DNA of 23,208 nt, taken from a virus. The translations under genes and the position numbers were made by a program. Shown one piece after another: positions 7,890 to 15,194 of this stretch. Location: the IMG/VR virus record IMGVR_UViG_3300012944_000063, positions 1 to 23,208 of that record, one strand, 5' to 3'. How positions within the stretch are numbered: position 1 is the stretch's first letter; the number at the start of each line of letters is the position of its first letter. A model generated the notes under the pieces. It saw only the letters and a list, made by a program, of their open reading frames with translations. It ran no database searches and was not told the origin of the DNA.

Positions 7890-8366
7890 ATGGCTGATCC
7901 CACGCCGGTCATCCTCTACAACCCCGAGCTCACCATCGGGGGTGTGTCACTCAAGTGTCTGATGAGCCACATCGAGTTGAACCCCGACGTGACCGTCATC
8001 GAGGTGAAGACGTCGTGCGGGATCAAGGAGTATCCCGGCTCGGTGAAGTGGACGCTGAAGGCGCACCTCTACCACTCGTTCGATGTCGACGGCACCAACG
8101 CCGTGTTGACCGAAGCCGTCGAGGCGGCGATACCGGTGGCGTTCACGGTGGTGCCGTCGTCGAGCAAGGCGGTGAGCGCCACGAATCCCGAGTACGTCGG
8201 CGAGTTGATCCCGCAGCCGTTCGCGCCGCTGTCGGGCGATGTGGGCGACTCGTCGGCCATCGACCTCGAATGGTCGATCGTCGGGTGGGGGTTGACGCCG
8301 ACCATGAACATTGCGCCGGCCGGCGGGTTGGCGGCGTCCGACGCGCCGGTGGCGGCGTCGGCGTGA
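7890..8366 (+). CDS. major tail tube protein
   Basis: A 158-aa protein expected to polymerise into the tail tube. It follows the head-closure gene and comes before the chaperone and tape-measure genes. The sequence is beta-rich with the pattern IGGVSLKCLMSHIELNP early and a WSIVGWG motif late (about residues 129-135), as seen in small siphovirus tail tube proteins. The C-terminus is Ala/Pro-rich. AGGAGG ends 10 nt before the ATG. The stop overlaps the next gene by GTGA. Confidence 0.78.
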   Translation: MADPTPVILYNPELTIGGVSLKCLMSHIELNPDVTVIEVKTSCGIKEYPGSVKWTLKAHLYHSFDVDGTNAVLTEAVEAAIPVAFTVVPSSSKAVSATNPEYVGELIPQPFAPLSGDVGDSSAIDLEWSIVGWGLTPTMNIAPAGGLAASDAPVAASA

Positions 8367-8767
8367 GCCAAGGCGAGAGCCACGTCGAATGGGTGGGTGG
8401 CGCCGAGGCGATGGCCGATATCGGCCGGTGGGCCGAGCAGCTGGCGCCGGCGGTGGCGAAAGCGGCGGAGCCGTTCGCGGTGCGGGTGGCCGACATGGTG
8501 GCCGGCCGGGTGCCGCACCTCACCGGGCAGCTGGCCGGCTCGGTCGAGACGGCCAGCGACGACGAGGGGGTCGAGGTGGTGATGGGTGTCGGTGTCGTCT
8601 ACGCCGGGTGGATCGAGTTCGGCGGCAGCCGAGGCCGGCCCTACGTGCCCGATGGCCGCTACCTGTATCCCACCGCGCTGGCCGCCCAAGACGAGTTCGC
8701 GCAGGTCGCCGGCGACGCCGCGACCGACACCGTAGGGAGGTTCCCATGGTCGACACCAACGTCGTGA
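8363..8767 (+). CDS. HK97-gp10-like tail/neck protein
   Basis: A 134-aa protein beginning at the GTG that overlaps the tail tube stop. The C-terminal half contains VVYAGWIEFGGSRGRPYVPDG, shown here as its core motif YAGWIEFG, a signature of HK97 gp10-type head-tail joining proteins. The first half is helical with a RVPHLTGQLAGSV segment that is also typical. In most siphophages this gene precedes the tail tube; here it follows it. The last 22 nt overlap the next gene in another frame, and the Shine-Dalgarno of that gene lies inside this one. Confidence 0.75.
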   Translation: MSQGESHVEWVGGAEAMADIGRWAEQLAPAVAKAAEPFAVRVADMVAGRVPHLTGQLAGSVETASDDEGVEVVMGVGVVYAGWIEFGGSRGRPYVPDGRYLYPTALAAQDEFAQVAGDAATDTVGRFPWSTPTS

Positions 8768-9096
8768 CCAACGGTGAGAGCGCCACCAGCGTGGCGCTAC
8801 CCGACATCATCGAGATCACCACCGCCGAGGCGTCACGCATTCCGTCACCGGGCGCCCAGCGGGCCCTCAAGGCCGAGACCGGCCGGTCGTTCGACGAGTT
8901 GTGCGGCGCCAACGCCGACGGCGCCGACCGGACCCAGACCATGATATGGATGAAGCTGCGCCGTGACCGGCCGGGGCTGCGGTGGGGTGACTGTGACGAG
9001 GTCACCGTCCAGGTCGACGGCGGCGTCCTCGACGTGGACCCTACGAAGCTCGTCGCCTCCGTGATCTCGCCGCCTTCTGCCGATTCTGGCGACTGA
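8746..9096 (+). CDS. tail assembly chaperone, short form (G-like)
   Basis: A 116-aa protein with a good Shine-Dalgarno (AGGGAGG, 8734-8740) 5 nt before ATG 8746, located between tail tube and tape measure. This is the standard place for the G/GT chaperones that coat the tape measure protein during tail assembly. The body around residues 45-105 (SFDELCGAN to VASVISPP) is helical and ends soon after a point where a second open frame begins in the -1 register. The short form ends at 9096; a fraction of ribosomes should shift to make the longer form ending at 9203. Confidence 0.75.
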   Translation: MVDTNVVTNGESATSVALPDIIEITTAEASRIPSPGAQRALKAETGRSFDELCGANADGADRTQTMIWMKLRRDRPGLRWGDCDEVTVQVDGGVLDVDPTKLVASVISPPSADSGD

Positions 9097-9203
9097 GCCC
9101 CGCCGAGGTGTATGAGATGGACGACGACACGTACCGCGCCTTCGTGGGCTACATGCGTGAAGAGGTGCGAGCGCGGGATCGTGCCGCCCGACGGAAGCGG
9201 TGA
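8997..9203 (+). CDS. tail assembly chaperone extension (T-like) by -1 frameshift
   Basis: This reading frame is open from 8997 to the TGA at 9201-9203, has no proper start of its own, and lies -1 to the preceding chaperone. Its last part reads as a protein: FCRFWRLSPAEVYEMDDD, then a helical, basic tail ending RRKR. This resembles the C-terminal extension of actinophage GT chaperones (SPAEV.. followed by a MxxxxYRAFVxYM helix). The shift must occur between 8997 and 9096; the CCT codon at 9040 preceded by C (GAC CCT) allows re-pairing on CCC and is the best candidate seen. No perfect X-XXY-YYZ heptamer is present. The stop is 3 nt before the tape measure start. Confidence 0.7.
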   Translation, partial: RGHRPGRRRRPRRGPYEARRLRDLAAFCRFWRLSPAEVYEMDDDTYRAFVGYMREEVRARDRAARRKR

Positions 9204-9206
9204 GCG

Positions 9207-10913
9207 GTGGCATCGGGCCCCACCATCGTGGCCAAGTTCCTGGCCGACACCAAGCAGCTCACCGGCGAGGTCGACAAGGCCACCAGCTCGGCCAGCGACC
9301 GGCTTGGCTCGTTCGCCAAGGGCGCCGCCCTGGCCATCGGTGGGGCGTTCGCCGTCGACAAGGTCGTCGAGTTCGGCAAGGCCTCAGTCGACGCCGCCGC
9401 CGCCGACGCCGCCGCCCAGGCGTTGCTGGCGTCGGCGCTGAAGAACACCACCGGCGCCACCGACGCGCAGGTGGCCGGCGCCGAGAAGTTCATCGCGAAC
9501 CTGTCGAAACAGGCGGCCATCGCCGACGACGACCTCCGACCGGCGCTGGCCACGTTGGCGCGGGGGTTCGGTGACACCGAGAAGGCGCAGAGCGCCCTGT
9601 CGTTGGCGACCGACGTGGCCGCCGGCACCGGCAAGGACCTGTCGACGGTGACCGAGGCAATGATGAAAGCGGCCAACGGCCAGACCGGTGCTCTGGGCCG
9701 GCTCGGTATCGCCACGAAAGACTCGGCTGGTAACGCCCTCAGCCTCGACCAGATCATGGCGAACATGGCCGACACGTTTAAAGGTCAAGCGAGTGTCGCC
9801 GCCGATTCGACCGCCGGTCGAATGAAAGCGGCCAAGATTGCCTTCGGCGAGTTTCAGGAACAGATCGGCTCGGCCCTGCTCCCGGTTATCGGCACGCTGT
9901 CCACCTTCCTGACGACTACGTTGATTCCGGCCTTATCGGCGGTGGCCGACTGGATCGGCGGGCACAAAGACATCATGGTGGCCGCCTTCATCGGTCTCGC
10001 TGTCGTGGTCGGCTCGGTGGTCATCCCGGCGTTCGTGGCGTGGGCCGTGGCCGCCGGCGCCGCCGCCATCGCCACCATCGCCGCCGCCGCCCCGTTCATC
10101 GCCATCGGCGCGGTGATCGCCGCCGTGGCCTATTTGATTATCAACAACTGGGACACGATCGTGGCCGTGTCGATCGCGGCGTGGGATGCCGTGACCGGGG
10201 CCGTGGCGGCCGCCTTCAACTGGGTGAAAGACAACTGGCCGCTGCTGCTCGCCATCATCACCGGCCCGATCGGCGCCGCCGTGCTGCTGGTGGTGGCGAA
10301 CTGGGACACCATCAAGGATGCCGCCGTGGCCGCTTTCAACTGGGTGAAAGACAACTGGCCGCTGCTGGTCGCCATCATCACCGGCCCGATCGGGCTGGCC
10401 GCGCTCGCCGTCGCCAAGAACTGGGACTCGATCAAGGACGGCGCCCAAGCCGTGCTCGACTTCATCACCGACATCTTCGGCAAGATAGGCGGCGCGATCT
10501 CGTCGGTGGTGGGCGGCATCACCGACGCCGTGGGCAAGGTGGTCGACGCCATCAAGGCGCCCATCAACGCCATCATTCGGGCGTGGAACGGGCTGCAGTT
10601 CACCATCCCGAGTTTCACGTTGCCGAGCTTCGATGTGGGCCCGGTGCATCTCGGCGGTGAGACCGTCGGCGGCTCCACGATCGGCTTTCCTGACCTACCG
10701 CTGCTGGCCGCCGGGGCGGTGCTCACGGCGCCGACGCTGTTCGTGGGGGGCGAGGCCGGCACCGAGATCGTCGCCCCCGAGGCGTTGCTGCGCGCCATCG
10801 TGGCCGAGGAGGGCGGCGGCCACTACACGTTGAACCTGTACCCGCGCACCGCCGACGCCGCCGACATCGCTTACGGCTTCCGCCGGCTCGAGCTCCTGGC
10901 CGGTCTCGGGTGA
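9207..10913 (+). CDS. tape measure protein
   Basis: A 568-aa protein that sets tail length and helps DNA pass into the host. It starts with GTG 9207 three bases after the chaperone extension. The first ~200 residues are Ala-rich helices. A hydrophobic section follows at about 245-400, with several membrane-like segments (VVVGSVVIPAFVAWAVAAG type). Within it a 40-residue unit is repeated: NWD(T/S)I, then FNWVKDNWPLL and AIITGPIG. The C-terminus after residue 470 is strand-rich with a GGEAGTEIVAPE motif usual at the end of tape measures. At about 1.5 angstrom per residue the tail would be near 85 nm. It overlaps the distal tail gene by GTGA. Confidence 0.9.
   Translation: MASGPTIVAKFLADTKQLTGEVDKATSSASDRLGSFAKGAALAIGGAFAVDKVVEFGKASVDAAAADAAAQALLASALKNTTGATDAQVAGAEKFIANLSKQAAIADDDLRPALATLARGFGDTEKAQSALSLATDVAAGTGKDLSTVTEAMMKAANGQTGALGRLGIATKDSAGNALSLDQIMANMADTFKGQASVAADSTAGRMKAAKIAFGEFQEQIGSALLPVIGTLSTFLTTTLIPALSAVADWIGGHKDIMVAAFIGLAVVVGSVVIPAFVAWAVAAGAAAIATIAAAAPFIAIGAVIAAVAYLIINNWDTIVAVSIAAWDAVTGAVAAAFNWVKDNWPLLLAIITGPIGAAVLLVVANWDTIKDAAVAAFNWVKDNWPLLVAIITGPIGLAALAVAKNWDSIKDGAQAVLDFITDIFGKIGGAISSVVGGITDAVGKVVDAIKAPINAIIRAWNGLQFTIPSFTLPSFDVGPVHLGGETVGGSTIGFPDLPLLAAGAVLTAPTLFVGGEAGTEIVAPEALLRAIVAEEGGGHYTLNLYPRTADAADIAYGFRRLELLAGLG
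10209..10393 (+). repeat. 120-nt tandem repeat inside tape measure gene
   Basis: Bases 10209-10273 recur at 10329-10393 with two mismatches (10214/10334 and 10248/10368). The offset is 120 nt, or 40 codons. NWDTI, NWDTI and NWDSI at the edges suggest part of a third, more diverged unit. The near identity even at silent positions points to a recent duplication, or to homogenisation, that lengthened the tape measure. Confidence 0.85.
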
Positions 10914-11794
10914 GCACCATGGAGGCGCCGTGGGTGCCGGCCGACCACTGCGAAACCCACGAGTGGCGCAGCGCGGCGGGGGAGACGATCCGGTTCGTGA
11001 CCCGCACCGGCGCCACGGCGCGAATGATGCCGCCGGTGTCGCTCACGACGGTGCGGGTGCCGCAGGCGCAGGGCGCCCGCTTCCAGGGGGCGCGTCACGA
11101 CGAGCGGCTGGTGGCGTTGCCGGTGGTGGTGCCGGGCCCGACGGCGGGCCGTGACGAGCTGCGCCGGTGGGCGCGGGCCCTCGACCCCATCAAGGGGGAG
11201 GGCACCCTCACCGTCGTCGAGGGCGCCTACGCCGGCCGCCAGCTGGTGTGCGCCTACGAGGCCGGCCTCGACGACTTCACCGAAGAGTGGCCGCTGTTGG
11301 GGTTGACCACGCTCGCCTTCCACGCCGCCGACCCCTACTGGCAGGACGCCAACGAGTCGAGCGCGGTGGCCACCCTCGGGATGACCACCTACCAGTGGTT
11401 CCCGTTCGCCGGCAGCTGGGCCACCCAACCGTTGATCCTCGGCGCCTCCGACGTGTTCGCCGTGTTGACCATCACCAACACCGGCGACGTCGACGCCTGG
11501 CCGGTGGTGACGATCCTCGGCCCCGGCGTCGATGTGACGTTGCGGAACGATTCGAGCGGCGCCCTGCTCCACATCACCGGCAACGTGGCCGCCGGCGCCA
11601 CCGTGATCATCGACACCCGCCCCGGCCACAAGCTGGTCACCATCGACGGCGTCAACGCCTTTGGCCGGCTCAGCGACGACTCGACGCTGTGGCCGCTCAT
11701 CCCCGGCGCCAACCGTGTGGCCATCGCCATCGCGGCGGCCACCGTCAACACCAAGGCCACGTTCGCGTGGCGAAACCGGTGGTTGGCGGCATGA
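10910..11794 (+). CDS. distal tail protein (Dit-like)
   Basis: A 294-aa protein right after the tape measure, the usual place of the distal tail protein that links the tube to the baseplate. Overall pattern fits: an N-terminal beta domain (about residues 15-110), the FHAADPYWQD segment at about 138-147, which is strongly reminiscent of siphovirus Dit proteins (xAxDPYWY type), and a C-terminal galectin-like beta domain with LTITNTGDVDAWPVVTILG. The start is a GTG overlapping the tape measure stop (GTGA). The end overlaps the next gene (ATGA). Confidence 0.8.
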   Translation: MSTMEAPWVPADHCETHEWRSAAGETIRFVTRTGATARMMPPVSLTTVRVPQAQGARFQGARHDERLVALPVVVPGPTAGRDELRRWARALDPIKGEGTLTVVEGAYAGRQLVCAYEAGLDDFTEEWPLLGLTTLAFHAADPYWQDANESSAVATLGMTTYQWFPFAGSWATQPLILGASDVFAVLTITNTGDVDAWPVVTILGPGVDVTLRNDSSGALLHITGNVAAGATVIIDTRPGHKLVTIDGVNAFGRLSDDSTLWPLIPGANRVAIAIAAATVNTKATFAWRNRWLAA

Positions 11795-12894
11795 CCACAT
11801 GGACGTTGTACGTCACCGACCAGCTCGGCGTGCGCCAGGCGCAGGTCGACACCTACGAGCGGGCCGAGGTGATCGCCAGAGCCAACGACGTATCGACGTG
11901 GGCGCTGACCCTGCCCACCGACACCGCCGCCGGCGCCATCTTCGCCGCCGACACCTTCGCCCGGCTCGAGGTACGCATCGACGATCTGGTGTGGCGCTCG
12001 GGGCCGGTGGCCCACCTCGAGCGTACCGTCGACCTCGACGGCGACATGATGGCGGTGGCCGGCGTCGACGACACCATCTGGCTCAAACGGCGCCTGGCCC
12101 ACCCGCAACCGGGCACGGCGGCGCCGCCCTACGCGACCACCGCCTACGACGTCCACACCGGCCCCACCACCACGGTGCTGGCCGAGCTGGCCAACGTCAA
12201 CGCCGGCCCCGGCGCCACCGCGGCGCGGCGGGTGCCCGGCCTCGTCGTGCCCATGCCGGCGCCGGCCGGCCCGGTGGTCACCGTCAACGCCCGATGGCAG
12301 AACCTGCTCACGCTGCTGCAGGACACCGCCCGCGCCGCCGGTGTCGTGTTCGACGTGCGCGACCTCGCCTTCGAGGCCGTCGTACCGGTCGACCGGGGGG
12401 TGGTGTTCGCCGCCGGCCTGGAGACCCTCGGCGCCTGGACTCTCACCGCGTCGGCGCCGACCGGGAACAAGATGGTGGTCGCCGGTCAGGGGGTGGGCAC
12501 GGCGCGGCTGATCCGCGAGGCCACCGACGCCGAGTCGACGGCCACGTGGGGATTGGCCGAGGCGTTCATCGACCGGCGCGACACCGCCGCCGTCGCCGAT
12601 CTCGACCAGGCCGCCGCCGAAGGGCTCGCCGCCGGTGTCACGCCGATCACGGTCATGTTCACGCCGCTCGACACGCCGGCGCAGTCGTTCGGGCGCGACT
12701 GGAACCTGGGCGACACCGTGACGGTGGTGGCCGGCAACCTCACCGTGGTCGACCAGATCCGCGAGGTGCACGTCACCCTGGAGGACTACCTGCCGACCAT
12801 CATCCCGTCGGTGGGCGCCGCCGGCGGTGACCTCGGCATGTTCCGAGCGCTGGCCGGTCTCGACCGACGCGTCCGTCAACTCGAAAGGGTGTGA
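11791..12894 (+). CDS. Gp37-like tail/baseplate protein
   Basis: A 367-aa protein following the Dit-like gene with ATGA overlap. It resembles the siphovirus Gp37-like (ReqiPepy6) family: an opening TWTLYVTDQLG, an early EVIARANDVSTWALTLP region, a central W(Q)NLLTLLQDTAR helix and a late DWNLGDTVTV motif near residue 305-315 before a final beta strand and helix (LAGLDRRVRQLERV). These proteins form the baseplate hub or tail tip. The ATG at 11791 was preferred over far upstream starts in the same frame because the upstream part is an out-of-frame read of the Dit gene. Confidence 0.8.
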   Translation: MTTWTLYVTDQLGVRQAQVDTYERAEVIARANDVSTWALTLPTDTAAGAIFAADTFARLEVRIDDLVWRSGPVAHLERTVDLDGDMMAVAGVDDTIWLKRRLAHPQPGTAAPPYATTAYDVHTGPTTTVLAELANVNAGPGATAARRVPGLVVPMPAPAGPVVTVNARWQNLLTLLQDTARAAGVVFDVRDLAFEAVVPVDRGVVFAAGLETLGAWTLTASAPTGNKMVVAGQGVGTARLIREATDAESTATWGLAEAFIDRRDTAAVADLDQAAAEGLAAGVTPITVMFTPLDTPAQSFGRDWNLGDTVTVVAGNLTVVDQIREVHVTLEDYLPTIIPSVGAAGGDLGMFRALAGLDRRVRQLERV

Positions 12895-12897
12895 GGC

Positions 12898-13701
12898 ATG
12901 GTCGCCATGAGTGTGTGGCCCACCGACGCCGCCGACGGCGCCGTCTCCTCCGAGGCACGGTGGCGGAAGATGGCCCGCTACTGGGAGTCGACCGGCGTGG
13001 CGCAAGGCCAAGCCGGCGAGATGGCCCCGACGTTGGCCGCGCTCAACGTCACCGTGCAAGCCGGCGCCTGTTGGGTTGACGGCCACTACTGCGAGCTGGC
13101 CGGCGCCCAGGTGTTGGCGGTCACCGCCAACGGCCTGGTGGTGGTCCGCTTCGATCCCGCCGCCAACACCGCCGAGCTGCTCTACCGCGACGCCGCCGTG
13201 GCCTTGACACAGAACCCCGCCGGTCAATACGAGATCGCCGTCGCCAAGATGGCGGCCGCCGCCCTCACCGACATGCGGCCCCTGATCGACCGCGGCGGCC
13301 GCCTGTCGTTCTGGACCACCGCCGGTCGAGACCTCAACCTCGCACCGCTGGCCGCCCTGCCCGCCGGCGCCACCGTGACCATGCTGGGCGTGTCGCCGTT
13401 GACGGTGTTCCGGTGGAACGGCGCGGCGTGGGTGCAGCCGACGTTGATCCACGGCGCCACCGGCACCGCCACCACCGACGGCTTCGGCAACTTCGGGATT
13501 GCCGGGATGCCGGCCGGGTCGAAATGGGTGGGCGCGTCGTGCGTGGGGACGCAAACGTCGTTTCCGAAGCTGATGCTGCAGAACAACACCGACGCCCCGC
13601 CGGGCGGCTCCGGGGTGCTGTTCAACTGCCGCAACCCCGACGGCTCCGGTGTCGCCAACTCGACGATCGCCTACTCGGCGGTCGTCGCCTACACCTACTA
13701 G
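12898..13701 (+). CDS. minor tail / tip protein, possible receptor binding
   Basis: A 267-aa protein, the last of the tail operon. The N-terminal ~130 residues (WPTDAADGAVSSEARWRKMARYW onward, given by its core ARWRKMARYW) look like the conserved base of actinophage tail-tip proteins. The C-terminal ~110 residues are Gly/Thr/Asn-rich and beta-structured, as in receptor-binding tips, ending with an aromatic VVAYTY. Being the final, most variable structural gene, it is the best candidate for host recognition, but there is no direct sequence proof. Start ATG 12898 follows the upstream stop by 3 nt. Confidence 0.7.
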   Translation: MVAMSVWPTDAADGAVSSEARWRKMARYWESTGVAQGQAGEMAPTLAALNVTVQAGACWVDGHYCELAGAQVLAVTANGLVVVRFDPAANTAELLYRDAAVALTQNPAGQYEIAVAKMAAAALTDMRPLIDRGGRLSFWTTAGRDLNLAPLAALPAGATVTMLGVSPLTVFRWNGAAWVQPTLIHGATGTATTDGFGNFGIAGMPAGSKWVGASCVGTQTSFPKLMLQNNTDAPPGGSGVLFNCRNPDGSGVANSTIAYSAVVAYTY

Positions 13702-13708
13702 GAGGCCT

Positions 13709-13870
13709 GTGTTCACCACCCATTGCACCAACCCCGACTGCGCCGAGGTCAACGTGGCCAAGGACGTGCCCGAGGACCTGGCCGCCGCTGCCATCGTCTG
13801 CGGCACCTGCGGCGAACCGACCACACCGCCGGCCGACACCGGCGTGACCGCCGGCGACCGCGTCGCATGA
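13709..13870 (+). CDS. small zinc-ribbon-like protein
   Basis: A 53-aa protein starting with GTG 13709; GGAGG at 13701-13705, formed partly by the previous stop codon, is 3 nt upstream. Four cysteines are arranged as C-x4-C and C-x2-C (HCTNPDCAE and VCGTCGEP), a plausible zinc ribbon, followed by an unstructured Pro/Thr tail. Function is unknown. It lies between tail tip and lysis genes and overlaps the next gene by ATGA. Confidence 0.7.
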   Translation: MFTTHCTNPDCAEVNVAKDVPEDLAAAAIVCGTCGEPTTPPADTGVTAGDRVA

Positions 13871-14028
13871 GCGCCCTCGACGAGGCCGCCGCCGACGACG
13901 GCGCCATCCACCGCTTCTGGCGGTTCATCCTCGAGCGCCGCCGGCGCCGGCTACCGGAGTTCGATCTCGACGACATCGAGGAGCTGCGCGCCGCCATCGA
14001 CGTGTGGGAGCGGGAGGAGGAGGCGTGA
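13867..14028 (+). CDS. small charged hypothetical protein
   Basis: A 53-aa protein, highly charged: a run of arginines near residues 24-28 is flanked by acidic helices at both ends (final WEREEEA). No domain is recognised. The start overlaps the zinc-ribbon gene (ATGA), and the end overlaps the endolysin GTG by 4 nt. Its final GAG/GAG/GAG codons also form the endolysin Shine-Dalgarno (14012-14022), so translation of the two is linked. It could be a tail-tip accessory or lysis accessory; nothing decides between them. Confidence 0.62.
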   Translation: MSALDEAAADDGAIHRFWRFILERRRRRLPEFDLDDIEELRAAIDVWEREEEA

Positions 14029-14948
14029 CCTATCTGTGGCTCACCGATCTCGACCTGGCGTTCCAGAAGGCCGGCGTGCCCTATGTCGAGGTGAACGAGA
14101 ACCCCTCCGACTACACCGGCTCGCCGTCGTGGCGCACCCGTGGCCGGCCGGCGTCGACCGGCGACTTCAACCCCGGCGGCATCCTGTGCCACCACACCGC
14201 CTCACCCCAGGGCACCAGCGACACGACCGACATCAACGTGATCCTGTGGGGGAACGGCGATGCGCCGGGCCCGATCTCGCAGCTCTACATCGGCCGCACC
14301 GGCACGCTCTACATCTTGGCCGCGGGCCGGGCCAACCACGGCGGCAAGGGAGCGTTTCCCGGCGGGTCGTGCCAGGACATGAACGCCGCCCTGTTCGGGA
14401 TCGAGGTCGGCAACGACGGCGTCGGTGAGCACTGGTCCGACGAGTGCACCGAGACGTATGCCAGCACCGTCGCCGCGCTGCTCGACTACTACGGCGGCAC
14501 CACCGCTCAGGTGTGGTTGCACGCCACCACCGGCCCGCCGTGCGGCAACTACAAGATCGACCCGGCCGGCCCCTGGCAACGCCAACCCGATCTCGCGGGC
14601 GGCGGCGCCGGCACCTGGGACCTCGACATCTGGCGCCAGTTCGTCGACGAGCACCGGGGCGGCCCACCACCGGCGCCAGCCCCACCACCCACCCACGAAG
14701 AGGAGCAATCCATGCCGCTCACCTATGTCGTGTCCTACGGCGATGTCCCCGGCCTCGACGGCGACGGTGCCATCTACGAGGTGGCCGCCGGCAAGCGCCG
14801 CCACGTCTCCAGCGACGAGTGGTACCAGGTCCTCAAGGGCGTGGTCATGGGGGCCGACGGGTCGGTGCCGCTCCACTCGCCGTGGACCCCGGTCGCCTTC
14901 GTCACCAACGGCTACGTGCTGGCCGGGATGCCCGAGGCCGGGCCGTGA
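14025..14948 (+). CDS. endolysin, N-acetylmuramoyl-L-alanine amidase
   Basis: A 307-aa cell-wall hydrolase that cuts the bond between muramic acid and the peptide. It belongs to the amidase_2/PGRP type: zinc ligands are expected at His56 or His57 (CHHT), His166 (LHATTG) and Asp179 (NYKIDP), and Glu127 lies in FGIEVG. A Pro-rich linker (about 212-223) leads to a C-terminal ~78-residue domain (VSYGDVPG, KRRHVSSDEWY) likely to bind the cell wall. Start GTG 14025 has a GGAGGAGGAGG purine run upstream. An in-frame ATG at 14712 with its own strong Shine-Dalgarno could give the binding domain alone. A holin-like gene follows with GTGA overlap. Confidence 0.9.
   Translation: MTYLWLTDLDLAFQKAGVPYVEVNENPSDYTGSPSWRTRGRPASTGDFNPGGILCHHTASPQGTSDTTDINVILWGNGDAPGPISQLYIGRTGTLYILAAGRANHGGKGAFPGGSCQDMNAALFGIEVGNDGVGEHWSDECTETYASTVAALLDYYGGTTAQVWLHATTGPPCGNYKIDPAGPWQRQPDLAGGGAGTWDLDIWRQFVDEHRGGPPPAPAPPPTHEEEQSMPLTYVVSYGDVPGLDGDGAIYEVAAGKRRHVSSDEWYQVLKGVVMGADGSVPLHSPWTPVAFVTNGYVLAGMPEAGP
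14697..14714 (+). promoter_or_regulatory. internal Shine-Dalgarno and start inside endolysin gene
   Basis: GAAGAGGAG (14697-14705), then 6 nt, then ATG 14712, in frame with the endolysin. It lies exactly at the boundary between the Pro-rich linker and the C-terminal domain. It would start a 78-aa cell-wall-binding fragment. Several described endolysins make such a second product, which joins the full-length enzyme. Confidence 0.6.
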
Positions 14949-15172
14949 TCGAGCTGGGCCGCTACGGGGCGATGTGGTGGCGGCCGGCCGTGTCGATCGT
15001 GCTGGGGGTGACGCTGATCACCCTCGGCCTGGTCGGCTACCACGTCGAGGCGGGGGCCATCATCGCGGGGGCGATCCTGCTCGGCCTGATCTCGCTCGAC
15101 GGGGTGCTCGAGGCGTTCGAGGTGCGCCGCCGCCGTCGGCCCGACGACCCCGACGGTAGACACCCGTCGTGA
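14945..15172 (+). CDS. putative holin (two transmembrane segments)
   Basis: A 75-aa protein starting with a GTG that overlaps the endolysin stop. Two hydrophobic segments are clear: about residues 14-33 (VSIVLGVTLITLGLVGYHV) and 36-55 (AGAIIAGAILLGLISLDGV). The C-terminus is strongly basic and then acidic (RRRRRPDDPDG). Size, two TM helices, charged tail and position after the amidase fit a class II-like holin that opens the membrane at lysis. No family signature is available by eye, so the call depends on topology and context. Confidence 0.72.
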   Translation: MIELGRYGAMWWRPAVSIVLGVTLITLGLVGYHVEAGAIIAGAILLGLISLDGVLEAFEVRRRRRPDDPDGRHPS

Positions 15173-15186
15173 GCTGGGGTTATTGT
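15157..15186 (+). promoter_or_regulatory. promoter after lysis genes
   Basis: TAGACA (15157-15162), 18-nt spacer, TATTGT (15181-15186). Both boxes are close to the sigma-70 consensus and rare in DNA this GC-rich. The -35 lies in the last codons of the holin-like gene. In-frame GTG codons at 15189 and 15195 lie 2 and 8 nt past the -10 box, so the transcript could be leaderless from 15195. Confidence 0.6.
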
Positions 15187-15194
15187 CGGTGATC

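Noticed and set aside
11389-13911. Very long open frame on the minus strand (840 codons) across the tail genes
   Set aside because: It is antisense to three well-supported tail genes. The product is rich in Gly, His, Arg and Asp as expected from reading high-GC3 codons backwards.
14025-15172. A lysin B (mycolyl-arabinogalactan esterase) in the lysis module
   Set aside because: No second hydrolase with a GxSxG motif lies between the amidase and the following genes; only the amidase and the two-TM protein are present.
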